Shown here piece by piece: positions 1 through 11,558 of a DNA stretch of 64,000 bases. Position numbers and translations under genes: made by a program. A model generated the notes under the pieces. The model saw only the letters and a list, made by a program, of their open reading frames with translations, ran no database searches and was not told where the DNA came from. Position 1 is the first letter of the stretch. Every line of letters begins with the position of its first letter. The DNA comes from Hyalella azteca (Eukaryota; Arthropoda; Malacostraca; Amphipoda; Hyalellidae), in the NCBI RefSeq assembly GCF_000764305.2, contig NW_025935207.1, positions 22,162-86,161 of the forward strand, read 5' to 3'.

Positions 1-913
1 TTAAAATAGTAATCCATGCCATATTCACTACAAGACTGCTCATCAATTGGCCAAGATCATGTTACCTCAGGTGAGTGAACTGGTAAAAGAACCAGGAGCC
101 TGTAAACTACAGCACTTAGAGCCAGACAACCAGAGCCCTTTGTGCCAATGAACCAGAGCTCTTGAGCCAGTGAACCAGATCGTTATAAGCCAGAAAACCA
201 GTCAAAACTCTAAAATTGGCAGAACCCACCCTTGAATGAAAAAGAATTGCCCATGATTGTGGACAATTTTATCAATTTGCCTAGGCCCTTTCCTAATTTC
301 TCCAGTACATATTTTTAAAACTTGTGCCTTTTTGCATGCAATTTTTTAAACTCACATAGTAAATGAGTCATATGACAGGTGATTAAAAGACAATTCTGCC
401 TGATATGCCACATTACAAACCAGGGCTTTCTGCTCAAGAAAAGTATTCTGTTCTAGAAGCAATAAAGAAATATGAGCTACAAAAAATAAATGTGTCTTAT
501 ATTAGTCAGAATAAAAATTTTAATTCAATTCATTTATTACAAGTGGTCTTGAAGATGTAAATTATTTTTCAACTTTCTTATTTGCACTTATTCAAGAAGA
601 ATTAATAATTATTATTGAATACTGCTTTGTCCATTCATAGGCTGCAATGCTGCAAGGTGCTAGCTTAAAATTTTCATACTAGTTTCTGAAATCTTGCAGC
701 TCTATTGTGACAAATTTTCAATACATTAGAATATTCATATTAGAAAACATACTGGAATTTTCCTACTGATGAATAAAATCTCACGGTTCCAAAGTGGCCA
801 ATTTTCAATACATTAGGAATCTCATGACTCAATCATGCACTGATATTTGAAATTGAATTTAGTGAGTATAAAAAAGGTAAGAGGATAGGCAACTAGTTCA
901 ACAAAGAACTTGA

Positions 914-1104
914 CATTGTGGTAAACCAGAGATTCTATCAGAATCATTTCATTTTCAATTTCCTTATCTACTCAAGCTTTTAACCAATATCTTATGTACG
1001 GTACCTATGATAATTCTGAAATCCATGATACTTTGCTGGTCTACTAATATGACTCAAAGTGAACTTGAGGGAGAGCTCAAACAAGTCTCTGCTTTGCCAC
1101 TGCG
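914..1104. mobile_element. hAT-like MITE, degenerate copy
   Basis: It starts CATTGTGGTAAACCAGAGA and ends TCTCTGCTTTGCCACTGCG, which are imperfect inverted termini. The interior matches the better-preserved element at 35654-35835 along most of its length (shared phrases include ATCCATGATACTTTGCTGG and GGTCTACT). Only a partial direct repeat (CTTGA) is left at the flanks, so this insertion is older or eroded. Confidence 0.6.
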
Positions 1105-1717
1105 CTTGAGGCCTGCTTGGCCTGGCATGGAATATATCTACCATTCAAGCCAGAACAACAAAATGTTGGTGAAGCATATGACATCACAAAATTGTGCATG
1201 GAATGTCATATATAGAATTGTGCACCAGGCATCATAGAATGAAAGGTAATTGACCTAAACTATGATTTATTTCTTCAAAACATATGATGGTTGTCACTAA
1301 AACATTCCTTTCCATTTCAGGTATGTTTTTCACGATCTTTTTTTATAGTAAATTCACTTAACGTAATTAAAATTGTGTGAAATTACAAGCCGTCCTGTAA
1401 GCTTGCAGATACATAAAAAATGCTATAAGGCTGCTGATATGAAGCTTGCAGTGGACAAGGTTGTTGTAAATACTCAATGGCATGTTCATGGATACGGTAA
1501 TATCACATCAATAATACGATAATGTCACATTAATAATACGGTAATTAATGTATATGGTAATATATCAATAGAGGAAAAACAAGTAAAAATCACAGAAAAT
1601 GTCATTTATTCTACCTCTACATCATCTACAATGAAAGAGGAGGACTTCAGAGTATTGTTAGCAATGGATGAGTACGCTCTGCATGCTTCAAATGTTTTGA
1701 AATTAAGTTTTATTCCA

Positions 1718-1760
1718 AGTGTCCCGAGTAGCCCCATTCAACGGGGCTACTCAGGACACT
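1718..1760. repeat. Palindromic hairpin of the CCCGAGTAGCCCC family
   Basis: Two 18-nt arms (AGTGTCCCGAGTAGCCCC and its complement, with one mismatch) surround a 7-nt loop. Single arms of the same sequence occur at 1909-1925 and 5068-5088. The structure looks like two transposon ends joined head to head. Confidence 0.8.
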
Positions 1761-4394
1761 CTTTTTTTGCTTCTGGCACCTTACGAATAGCGTATGGAAT
1801 TTTTTTGAAGATGCCATTCAATAGCCCTTGCAAAGAGCTATAAAATGAGCCTAAATTTGTTTATGAAATGTTTCATGGTAAGAAGTTATGAATGAAAAAC
1901 ATTCAAAAGTGTCCCGAGTAGCCCCGGTTGACGGTACCCCAAGAGCTGGGGTAACAAAGATCATCACTTTTCTTGAAATTACATAAAAACTATGAGAGGC
2001 AGGAGCCAGCAATTTATGGTGAGTGAACCTAGGGTATAGACCTGTATTTTGCACGTTTCAATTTAAGTTCAATTTAGCTAGTAAAAAATGGCATCATTTA
2101 AAAAAAAGTAGTCTAAGTTAACCAATTTTATGGTACTGTATTTTTAATGTGATATTACTGTATCCATGAACATGCCATTGAGCATTTACAGCGACCTTGT
2201 CCACAGCAAGCTTCATATCATAAGCCGTATAGCACTTTTCTGTATCGGTAAGCTTACGGGAAGGCTTGTAATTTCTCACCATTTTAATTTGGTCAAGTGA
2301 ATTTGCTATAACAATCAATGATCAAAAAATGTACCTGAAACAGAAAGGATTATTCTAGTGACAACCATCATATTTTTTGGAAAATAACTCATAGTTTTGG
2401 TTAATGACATTTCATTTTATGTTGCCCAGTGCACAAATCTATCTATGACTTTCCATGCACAATTTTGTGATGACCAATGATTCATTAATTTTTGCTAAGT
2501 GATACTATTGATTTGGCTGAGTGAGGTAAATGATATCAAAATTTTTTGTTGTTAATTGATTTTTAAGTTGACTGGAGCCTTTGCTACCGTCAACTGGGGC
2601 TAGTCAGGCAGGCGGGGTAACTCGGGACAGTCCTCCGACACGGTGCAAAACTGTTTTTATAGCAAAACTAATTGGAATATTGCAAAACTAAGTATAGTGG
2701 CATAAACTTTAACATTTTTCCTATCTATGTAGTATAAAGGAAGTTCAAAAATACTACATTCAATAGCTTTGAAAAATTCCTGAAAAAATTGTGAAAAACA
2801 ATATTTTGAAAAAATACTTCTGTTAAGGTCTGTAGTAAAAAAATATTCACCGTATTAAAAAATTTTACCTACATAAAAGTTGCACCCAGGTGTCGCTTGA
2901 AAATGTAACTGACAGATTTTGCCTATCATATTATGTAACTTTGCTATTTTTGAGGATTCATTATAATTATTCCCATATATTCTTAAGTTTGATTAGCGCG
3001 GTTTTGCTTAACACAGTAAAACTTGAGGATTTATTAACCACGTTAATCAAGGGATTGCTGTACTGCAAGATTATGAAATACAGATTTCTATCTAAATCTT
3101 GCAGCTTTCGTGATATAATATATAAATTTATAAATTTTGGAACTTTGCAGCTTTGTAAAAAAATTTATAAAGGATAATTCACAATAGAGGTGCAGAGATA
3201 TAGTCAAATGGGGTAATATGGTTTTTTGCTGATGATTTTCAACTATGAAACATTTCATGATCAAGTTTAGGTTCATTTTAAAGATCTTTATGAGGGCTAT
3301 TGTATGGCATCTCCAAAAATATTCCATATGCCAATCGTAAGGTGCCAGAGGAAAAAAAGCATCCCTAATTGTTCCTTTTCCTTTGTTGATGATTTTACAA
3401 TATCTATTTTTCATCAACAAAAATTATTTTTTCCATTCTATATGTACTTGACACTTTTAAAACTTCCCCCAAAAAACCATGCTATTGAAAGCAACCTTGT
3501 CCACTGCAAGTTTCATATCGGCAGCCATATGTATAACATTTCCTCCATATGCTCACGGGACTGGACTTGTAATTTTGCACCATTTTAATTGGGTCAAGTC
3601 AATTAATAATTCACTTTAACAAAATCCTATTTTTTGCTGAAATAAATCACAATTTAGGTTAATTGCTTTAAATGTTGCCCAGTGCACAATTCTATCCATA
3701 ACATTCCATGCATAATTTTGTGATGGCCAATGATGCATTAATTTTTCATCAAGCAAATTTTTTTTTTGCTGAGCAAGGCAAAAGTAATCAAAATTCTTTG
3801 TTGTTTATAGATTTTTTTCGTTAACTGGAGTTTTTCCTAACCAAGGTTCTACCGTGAATGCATTTTTAGGGGCGTCTCCAACTACACCATCCAGCATGGT
3901 GGAATTCTAGATTCCAGAATGTGGACAGTCACATAGCTACACTGTCAACACCAGAGTGTTCCAAGCAGTACGGGGAGTGAGAATGCAATTTGGAGTAAAG
4001 CTTGTGAAAATGTAACTGGGGACTGTGATTCTGTTACTGAGGCGCTCTTGTCTAATTGACCAGGGCGTGCAGTCCAATTTAGCAATTGTGCTCCAAAATT
4101 TCATAGGTCATTAACCCTTTAGCAGGCAAGCATTGAAATATCCAGAAATTGAAATTTCAGAAACCATTTCAAGAAAGTAAGAAATTTTATACAAAATATT
4201 TATTCATGTGTATTTTTAAAAATTTTGCCTGTTGAAGGTTTAAATCAAACTTGAAGAATCCCTTAGATGTGGTCAATACACAAAATTTTTCTTTATAATT
4301 AAAATTCAGTTTATGCAAATGAAAAACTAGAAATATAACAATTTAATTTAATTCAATTTAATCAAGTTACCTGAAATAGCTAAATACATGTATT

Positions 4395-4870
4395 TTTGTT
4401 TGATTGAAAAAATCCTGGTTTGCACTTGGCAAACATATCATTTCATAAAATTTTCAACTTCCACAGTCCGCATTACTTCAACACTTCTGCCAAAATATCC
4501 GGCAAAATGTAATAACAAGTCAACCCAAAACGTTTCCTTGAAGATTGTGTAGTTGCAGTCATGTCAAAGTGGTCAGACTGCATTATCATGTGTTCAGGTG
4601 CCACTTAAGTGAGGACAAATGGTAATGTTGCTGTACGATTGGACTGTTTTAGGGTAAAATTAGATATTTGGAGTAACATGTGCAGGTGACTTTGTAAATA
4701 AGTTTGCGGCTCATAAATGGCTTTTAGAGCTGAGATATGGAATTCACGGCTCAAAGAAATGGAAATCATGGTTTAAAGAAATATATTCACTGGCAAATCC
4801 ATAAAACCACAGCTCAAAAAAATTCAGTCGCAGCTCGTCAAGTAGATATATTCCATGCCTGGCATATAGA
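4395..4870. repeat. Dispersed repeat, second copy at 37912-38408
   Basis: About 480 bp align collinearly with 37912-38408 in MRPL1 intron 1. Shared blocks include CATTTCATAAAATTTTC, GACTGTTTTAGGGTAAAATT and CTCATAAATGGCTTTT. Both copies end in the phrase AAGTAGATATATT(C/T)CATGCCTGG, which also appears near 33410. No reading frame runs through it. It is probably a non-autonomous transposon. Confidence 0.7.
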
Positions 4871-5238
4871 ATGCCACCCTTCTCAGTCATGCAGAAATGG
4901 CTGACATTTTGTTTTGGATTGATGTATAAAAATTCTGTAAATGAAGTTTCAAAGCCAACATCTGTTTGCACTTTATTTTAAAGCAAAATTTTTCTACATA
5001 ACAAATACTTTTTACAACAGACCTTAACAGAAGTAGGTACATTTTGATAACTGTCAACTGGGGTACCGTCAACCGGGGCTACTCGGGACAATTTTGAACG
5101 TTTTTCATTCATAACTTCTTACCATGAAACATTTCATAAAAAAGTTTAGGCTCATTTCGAAGGTCTTTGCAAGGGCTATCACATGGATTCTCCAAAAAAT
5201 TCCATATGCTATTCGTAAGGCGTCAGAAGCAAAAAAAG

Positions 5239-5281
5239 AGTGTCCCGAGTAGCCCCGTCAAACGGGGCTACTCGGGACACT
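5239..5281. repeat. Perfect 19-bp palindrome of the CCCGAGTAGCCCC family
   Basis: Perfect 19-nt arms (AGTGTCCCGAGTAGCCCCG and its exact reverse complement) flank a 5-nt loop. It lies inside a module that is the inverted counterpart of 1640-1900, so this and the palindrome at 1718 occupy equivalent positions in two copies of one element. Confidence 0.85.
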
Positions 5282-5352
5282 TGGAATAAAACTTCATTTT
5301 AAAACATTTGGAGCATGCAGAGTGTACTCATCCATTACTAACAGTACTCTGA

Positions 5353-5353
5353 N
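5353..5353. other. Single N: assembly gap inside a PDHA1 exon
   Basis: The isolated N falls immediately after the codons for YRYSGHSM of PDHA1 (minus strand). Beyond it the sequence switches abruptly to transposon repeat. Single Ns of the same kind occur at 8794 and 10212. I read it as a gap closed to one base; the C-terminal exons of PDHA1 are lost here. Confidence 0.85.
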
Positions 5354-8300
5354 ACATTGAGTGGCCGGAGTAGCGGTAGGTGGCGATCTCAAGCACCAGC
5401 GGGCCGTTCTTGGTGCAGTAGTCCTGACAGTAGCGCAGCGCCTCCCGCACGCTCAGCACGTCCATCCCGTCAACCTGAAAACATCATAGGTATAATAATA
5501 AATAATTATAGCATAGGATAGAAATAAAATGTTACAGTGAACATTGACACAACTTTGCGTGTGACCATGAGACCATAAGTTACTATTACCTAACATGTAC
5601 TACTAATAGTAACTTATTGTACGTTTAACGGTAGTACCGTAATAGGTTTTTATTTCCTCACATTTCATAAACGTCAGCTATTCTAACCAGAGTTCCTGTA
5701 ACTCTGAACTCACCCAAATGCCGGGTATGTAGTCACCACGAGTGTAATAATTGACGCTGGCAGAAGCCCTGTCGACGCTGGTGCCCATGCCATATCCGTT
5801 GTTCTCGCACACAAACACCGCCGGCAAGTTCCACAGTTTGGAGATGTTGTAAGCCTCGAAGATCTGCCCCTGGTTGGCCGCCCCATCGCCGTACAGTGCA
5901 ACGCATATTCCTCCATTACCGAGGTATTGGTTTGCCAGAGCAACGCCAGCCCCAACTGGGACCTGGTATGGTGACAAAATTTATTACTACAAGGTACTTA
6001 TTCCCGGTGGCTTATTAGACTTCATTCAATTAAAAAAAAGGCTTTACCCAATATATTTGAAACAACGACCACAAAAAGTAGAGCAGGAACTTAAGTTGCT
6101 GTAATATTACGTAAAGTATTGAAGCTATACTAAAGGCAAATGAAGTGATGGAGTAGACTAGACAGGCTTTACTGAATAATGTATAAGATTCTGTCAGATT
6201 GAAAATAACCCCTAAATCCAATTAGCAGTAATTTAGGTATTAAATTGTTGGTTATCTAGTGATTAGATAATGAAAATAACAAGCAACACTCTTGTCGTAG
6301 CATCACCTGAGCTCCGACGATGCCATTGCCTCCATAGAAGTTTTTAGCATACATGTGCATAGAGCCTCCCTTGCCCCGGGAGCATCCTTGAGACCTGCCA
6401 GTCAACTCAGCCATAACACCTGTACAGAAAAACTTTTAATGAACACGAAGTAAAGCAAGAAATATACGGAACAAATTCAAGAGAAAAAGAATCTCAAACT
6501 CATTGAATAAAATAAATGTTATAAAAAGATTTGCAACCTATCAATTGCTCCTGTCAAGGACCACATTTTAGCTAAGAAATGAGCAACTTTGGAGTTGAAA
6601 CATGTTGCATTTGGTTATCTAATTAGCAACAGTTTATCAAATAATTAAAATGTGGTAACCAGTTATACAGTGTTATATTTTTGGCAAATTACTGCATCAC
6701 TTACCGACTGTGGTTCATGTATAACGACCATTGAAATTTTGAATTGCAAATTTACCAATCATTAATAAGCCAAAAAGAACATATAAAGGCGGAGCAGGAG
6801 CTCGTGCGGCACGGCTTCATCATCTCCCGCCCGCCTATCCTCACGCTGCCCAGGTGCTCTGTGCCAGCAATTGTATTGATACGAGTCGCAATAATATGGC
6901 CATGGATAACAATTATATGGCCATGGATAACTATTATATGGCCATGGATAACAATTATATGGCCATAGATCCCAATTACTTGGCCATGGATCGATATATC
7001 GATATGGCCATGGATCAATATATGGATATGGCCATGGATTAAAATATGGATATGGTCTTAGATCAATATCAATATTCTGTCTCATTTTGAATTTAGACGA
7101 GTCTTGTATTGACTCGCATCTACTTTTCACAAGCGGCGATTGAAACATAAACGTCTTGCACATCAAACATAATACTTCCCTGTCCAAAGTTGAATAGATT
7201 AGAACTAATACTAAAGAATTGTTATAGCAGAAGTTGACAAATATTCTATGCGTACAATTTATGACCAGAGAGTGCATTTGAATTTTCAAGGAGTTGAAAA
7301 ATTCTTAGATGACGTTAGCAGATCAAAAGGCAGATTAGCAAATAATAATATATTAACAATGTTTCGAATGTAGCAACATTCATTTTCAAGTTAAGAGAAG
7401 CATTGAATAGTGAAATTTGGTTGGACAAGAATATAATATATTTTTATCATCACAGGATCGCCACGGTGGATGGGGAGCTTCTGGGCGGAGAGTTCCACCG
7501 TGTGCAGCAGCAGCCGCCCTCGCACTCCAACCTCGCGCTCAGTCTCGCCAGCCTCGAGGCTCGTCTTGCTCACGTCCCCTCCACGGCTTACTATCCCCTC
7601 ATAACGCAGAGGTATACGTACATACAATTTGGTTGTATTTCACTTCTGCTATTTTGTCACTAGTAATTTAGTGACGTTACTTTCATCACTAAGAAATATG
7701 TACACTCTAAATCTATTTCACTTTTTTCCTTCAATTCTAAGGTAGTTTTATTGCACTATTTCTGTTTAGTTTTTCTTATTTTGTCACTAGTTATTTAGTG
7801 ACGTCACTCAAAGGTATTATCATTAGTCACATCACCCTCATCACTTAGAGGTACGTAAAACTTAATATTATTTAACTATTTATATTTAGTTCTAATATTT
7901 GATCATTAGTTATTAACTATCAATCATGAATTGTTTCAACATCATTTACTATGTCGTGTAGGAAATTGTTATTGATTTTTAATACAAGCTTTATCAAATA
8001 TATGTGCATAGTATAGGTAGAATAATATTCATTAATTTGTATATTATCTCATAGTGTTTACACTTTATCTTTTTTCTTGTAATTTGGAATCTTAATCTTT
8101 TCTATGAACTGATCTCGTAGTTTTGCCAATGTTATTGATGATATTCTCTCAGCTGTGTATTTGAATACTCGCATGAACTGAAATATTCGAGAAGAAGTTA
8201 CTAATTTCTGATAAGTAATTGTTTTGGCCAAGTCACTTTTATTCATTTTAGCACATTGTTATTCGGCAGTCTTGGTATTGCAGACGCAAAATTTCACCAG

Positions 8301-9659
8301 ACGAAAATGAAAACCCGGAATTAATTCTAAGGTCTTATGAGCCTGGAGTAATAGGCCAACTATAGCTGAAATATGTACTGGAAATAATGTTCAAAGTACG
8401 AGTGTTACCAAACTAACCTATTTTTTAAATCGACTAAATACGGATATGTTACTCATTAGAAACAAGCAAATCAAAAGTTAGCATGTATCTTTAACCACTC
8501 ATCATATGGTATTTTTTAATGTATTATAACCTATAAGTCTGCAAATATAATCTAAATTATTTTTATTCGTAAAGCTATTTAATGAATTTTAGAAAATGAA
8601 GTTGATATCATCATCATAATCAAGATATTGAATCCTCAGAAAAAGCAGCAGCGAAGACACTGAGGCCAGGAAGCTGCCTCTGGTGATCAGGGAGAAGGAC
8701 GTCGAGTATCAGTTTCACCGCATCATTCTCTTCCACCGCCTGCTCAGGGTGAGTGCATCACTCAACATCCTCCTCTTCCACCGCCTGCTCAGGNAAATGC
8801 AAGAATTTCAATCTAAATGTGTCGGCAAGATCTTCTGAAGGCAAAAATTTGGCTACTGAAGCGTCGCCAAAGAAATTGCAATATTCATCCACTCTCTGCA
8901 CAGTGGGATACCAGCATTATCTTACATAAGAAATTAGTTTAAATCTTGGGTAAATAAGGAAATTAAAAATGAACTGATTCTAAAAAATCTCTAGTTTGTC
9001 ACTATGTTTGAGAGTGACGTAAACCAATCAGAACTTGAGTTGCGCATATGATACAGAGATCTATTTATAGCCATTTATTTCTTGCTATGTCCTTAGGCCC
9101 TTAGGGTGTCCGTGTCAGAATATGGTGTGTTTACCCTATCACTTTTCAACATTTTTTCATAGATTTTTTAGAGCTAGTAAATGCATGTTTTTTTTCTTAA
9201 ACTTCCTTTATGCTACATATGGGATTATGGGAAAAATGTTGAAGTTTACACCATAGCCAGTTTGTCACTATTTTTAGCTTTGCAATATTTCAATTAATTT
9301 TGCTGCTATAACATTTTTATGCCATTTCACTGTCCTAAATAGTAAATCCCAATTTAACCCATCCATCACTTATTAAGTAATTACCCTGTTTGACAACTGA
9401 GTGAACTGACAGTACTCACTTCTAGTTTTATTGTTATAGAATACAAATAAAAAAAATTAGCTAAGCAATGAGCACAAGCCTGTAGACGTCCTGTACTTAG
9501 TACCTACTTTGAAGTTTTGAACTATATACCTAGGCTAGGTATTTATTAGGACTCTATTCCAATCATTCAATGAAAATCTGAAATATTTAAAAAACACCAA
9601 TATATACTTACAGCACTATTTGCTCGTGAGATGATGCTTCTTCCAACTTTTGACAGCAT
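5354..9659 (-). CDS. PDHA1: Pyruvate dehydrogenase E1 component subunit alpha, incomplete and interrupted by misassembly
   Basis: This is the thiamine-diphosphate-dependent alpha subunit of mitochondrial pyruvate dehydrogenase, which decarboxylates pyruvate and acetylates the E2 lipoyl groups. Visible exons in transcript order: 9612-9659 ([16 protein letters not shown], a basic, serine-rich mitochondrial presequence, followed by a GTAAGT donor); 6307-6419 ([12 protein letters not shown], then [20 protein letters not shown]); 5714-5962 (thiamine diphosphate motif [15 protein letters not shown] ending at CENN, then YGMGTSVDR); 5354-5474 ([16 protein letters not shown] to YRYSGHSM). Splice phases agree among the last three exons. 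Two parts are absent: the roughly 130 residues between the presequence and VMAEL, and everything after YRYSGHSM, including the regulatory serine loop. The first gap holds a foreign TBCK block (6787-8793); the second is an N at 5353. I read this as a normal gene broken by assembly, not a pseudogene, since every visible exon has an open frame and good splice sites. Confidence 0.93.
5963..6306. other. PDHA1 intron, nothing else seen
   Basis: This AT-rich intron lies between the VMAEL exon and the thiamine-diphosphate exon. The minus-strand donor is at 6305-6306 and the acceptor at 5963-5964. No repeat or second gene was recognised. Confidence 0.7.
6888..7060. repeat. 18-20 bp minisatellite (ATATGGCCATGGATAACAAT)
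   Basis: About nine imperfect units built around TATGGCCATGGAT, an NcoI-containing palindromic core, lie in the TBCK intron upstream of exon 7456-7611. Open frames across it on both strands are by-products of the repeat. Confidence 0.9.
7456..7611 (+). CDS. TBCK: TBCK exon missing from the main TBCK locus
   Basis: It is flanked by a CACAG acceptor and a GTATACG donor. It encodes a stretch beginning [19 protein letters not shown] and ending [10 protein letters not shown], which corresponds to the linker between the kinase-like and TBC domains of TBCK. The phase matches exactly: the preceding exon (17869-17994 plus 6842-6853) leaves two bases, this exon supplies one, then 51 codons, then two bases that join the exon at 19831. 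It is needed to give TBCK an uninterrupted frame. Confidence 0.9.
8640..8748 (+). CDS. TBCK: Duplicate copy of the TBCK pre-TBC exon
   Basis: It encodes [19 protein letters not shown], then [16 protein letters not shown], apparently the same protein as 19831-19939. A GTGAGTGC donor follows, and then one further minisatellite unit before the N at 8794. I take it as the second-haplotype copy of the same exon. Confidence 0.85.
9005..9150. repeat. Solo end of a TA-flanked TIR element
   Basis: It matches the right end of the element at 33918-34821: GAGAGTGACGTAAA, CTTGAGTTGCGCA, TTTATAGCCATT, and the terminus GTGTCAGAATATGGTGTGTTTACCC. Only this end was recognised here. It lies in what should be PDHA1 intron 1. 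Confidence 0.65.
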
Positions 9660-10651
9660 TTTATGAATAGATTCACACAGTTCACACTTTCGAATTTAGT
9701 CTCCACACTCTCCAACTCTCCAGCAAACATCGTCTGCAGACAACCGGAGTTTGTTATTGTTGAATCTCGAGCTTGAAAGCATCTCAAAATGCTTTCTCAG
9801 CATTTAAACAAATTCTTCTATCAACTTGTATATTTTTGTTATTCGTATTATTTTTGAAAAATTTTACTGTTTTAGTAGATTCGGATATATAAATTTTGTT
9901 CCGACAAGTTTGTGTCACTATAACTCTATATTAATTTCCTTCTAGCAATCAGCAGCAGCGACCAGTTCGCAGGCGGGTCCGCAACAGTGTCGATTCAGTC
10001 GTCTCGGACAAATTACTGTGGGGTCAGACTTAAAAGCAAGTGAGAGAGTCAGCGGCGTTCATACGGTAAACACCTTACAATTGTGCTCTGTGATTACTAG
10101 AATTCCTCTGACTCTGAGTCTGAGATTAACGTAAAATTTTCCTCCGTGATTAACGTAATACTCAGAATACCCACACATTTATCAACTTGATTTTGAATTT
10201 GCTTTTCTGTANCATTGATTTGATTTCATAGCATCGATACACTTACAATGATATTGAATTACTGATAGTAAATTAGTGACAGCATTAGCAGCACTGAGCA
10301 CACTGAGACTGAGCACAGCATTCACAGCAACAGCCTAGCAGAGTAGCAGTAGCAGTACTAGAGCAGGCCGGTAGCAAATAGCAAAGGAAGGAGAGATTTT
10401 GTTAGAAACCAGTTCATTTCAAATTACCTTATATAGTTATTATAGTTTTTGTATTCAATATCTATACAATACTGCTGGTATTCAATATCTAAACAATACT
10501 GCTGGTGCTGGAGTGCTGGTAAGTGGTATCCAATATCCACTATGATTATCCATGATACGTTCCTGAAAGGCTGAATCCTGGTCTGCTCATAGCATTCTGC
10601 CTACTCATAGGACTCCTGGAGATCTGGACTCGAAAACAAGACTTACAAGAT
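9660..10651. other. PDHA1: PDHA1 upstream region
   Basis: This stretch lies upstream of the PDHA1 start codon and should hold its 5' UTR and promoter; no TATA box or initiator can be placed with confidence. At 9960-10030 a phrase CAGGCGGGTCCG...TGTCGAT matches 36257-36293, so part of it is repeat. A single N lies at 10212. The sequence from about 10400 to 10620 resembles the interior of the hAT-like MITE family at 35654 (ATCCATGATACGTTCCTG, CCTGGTCTGCTCATAG). Confidence 0.5.
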
Positions 10652-10689
10652 CTGTCTCTTATACACATCTAGATGTGTATAAGAGACAG
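10652..10689. other. Nextera mate-pair junction adapter (Tn5 mosaic ends), sequencing artefact
   Basis: The 19-nt Tn5 mosaic end CTGTCTCTTATACACATCT is followed at once by its exact reverse complement AGATGTGTATAAGAGACAG. This 38-bp palindrome is the circularisation junction of the Nextera mate-pair library method and is not genomic. In such reads the two sides come from DNA kilobases apart, so contiguity across 10651/10690 cannot be trusted. Confidence 0.97.
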
Positions 10690-11148
10690 AGTTAGTGCTG
10701 TCACGACGCTCTTCTACTCAGTTGTTTACCAACTTGTGAATTACTGCCGGATGTAGCAAATAAGCTACATATCATTTCAAAACCTTAGATTTCAAAATGT
10801 TCATGTTATATAATATTTTTGACAATTTAATATCTTACTATGCATCATTACCTATACAATGAGTATGATTTGCACTAAGATAATCATTTGGAAATATTTT
10901 CTATCGCGATATCAAATAATGAAAAAACAGCGTAACACTCACCAGACTCAGGAACATGTTTTGACGCGTCTTCTCTCGATTATAGCTGTCATACTACTGA
11001 CGCAACGAAGCAAATCTTAGTTCCACTTTGTAGCTGTTGATGCACTCTTTGCAACGGCGTTTTAAAATATCCTAGATTGTAGTTAGAAATGCCCTAAAAA
11101 TAGACTAGAATTTAATGTAGACTACAGTCTACATCCGTCCTGAAAGGG
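10690..11148. other. No gene seen
   Basis: AT-rich sequence without a recognisable exon or a strong repeat. Its link to the left side passes through adapter sequence. Confidence 0.5.
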
Positions 11149-11558
11149 TTAAAAGCAAGTAGAACTACTATAGTGTCAACAGTAGTCAGTAGGTCATGTA
11201 AGGCCAGCCAGCCTTTATGCCTCAGTTGTATACCAGATTCCACCAAATACAGTTTTCCCCAAACCTATAGTCTCGTCTCTGTCCATCTTCCTCCATAGCT
11301 AGCTTGGACTTCGAAGTCATTAGTCATACGACTAGGTAGGGCAAACGTCGCTTTTCTGTCAAATTGATGAATTTCAAATGAAAAATTGTGTTTTATGGGG
11401 TAGAATATGAAACTTGTTGAATGTTGACATTATTTCACAAATTGGATACAATAAAACTAAATTATAGACGTTTATCATTTTATGACTACCTAATTTTTTT
11501 TCTAGATAGCCTACTACCTAAATCTACCAAAGTACTAACACTGTAGCAGGGTGGTGGG

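Larger units (their letters stand above)
1..5352. repeat. Nested inverted-repeat transposon cluster, no gene
   Basis: No exon-like coding was recognised. The block is built of diverged copies of the same modules in both orientations. A module around 1381-1500 (phrases such as CTTGCAGTGGACAAGG and CATGTTCATGGATACGG) recurs inverted at 2145-2320 and again in part at 3481-3560. A module at 1780-1900 (CATGGTAAGAAGTTATGAATG) recurs inverted at 5101-5240 and as a diverged copy at 3240-3360. A phrase TGTCCCGAGTAGCCCCG marks module ends at 1911, 1719, 5068 and 5240. This looks like several nested copies of a non-autonomous DNA transposon. The cluster ends at the single N at 5353, where it abuts a PDHA1 exon, so the assembly broke in this repeat. 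Confidence 0.7.
6787..8793 (+). other. TBCK: Misplaced TBCK genomic block holding three exon pieces
   Basis: From 6787 the sequence matches TBCK at 17940-17994, and from 8052 it matches 17994-18107 and 19373-19984 (the counterpart of another TBCK exon). It therefore carries the end of one TBCK exon (6787-6853, ending LTLP before a GTGCTC donor), a complete exon absent from the main locus (7456-7611) and a second copy of the following exon (8640-8748). It ends at an N (8794) inside a 45-nt minisatellite that also exists at 19895-20185. The orientation is opposite to PDHA1, which surrounds it. Differences from the main copy (base changes, and absence of 18108-19372) fit a second haplotype. I infer a mis-scaffolded allelic contig; a real partial duplication into PDHA1 is the alternative. 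Confidence 0.88.

Noticed and set aside
6762..7289. Open frames of up to 175 codons with [14 protein letters not shown] repeats
   Set aside because: They translate an 18-20 bp minisatellite in a TBCK intron; repeats without stops give frames on both strands and there is no family resemblance.
6787..8793. Horizontal transfer or gene fusion between TBCK and PDHA1
   Set aside because: The block is on the opposite strand, matches the neighbouring locus and ends at an N; mis-scaffolding is simpler.
5354..9659. PDHA1 as a pseudogene
   Set aside because: The visible exons are intact with good splice sites and phases; the missing parts coincide with an N and a misplaced block, so assembly error explains them.
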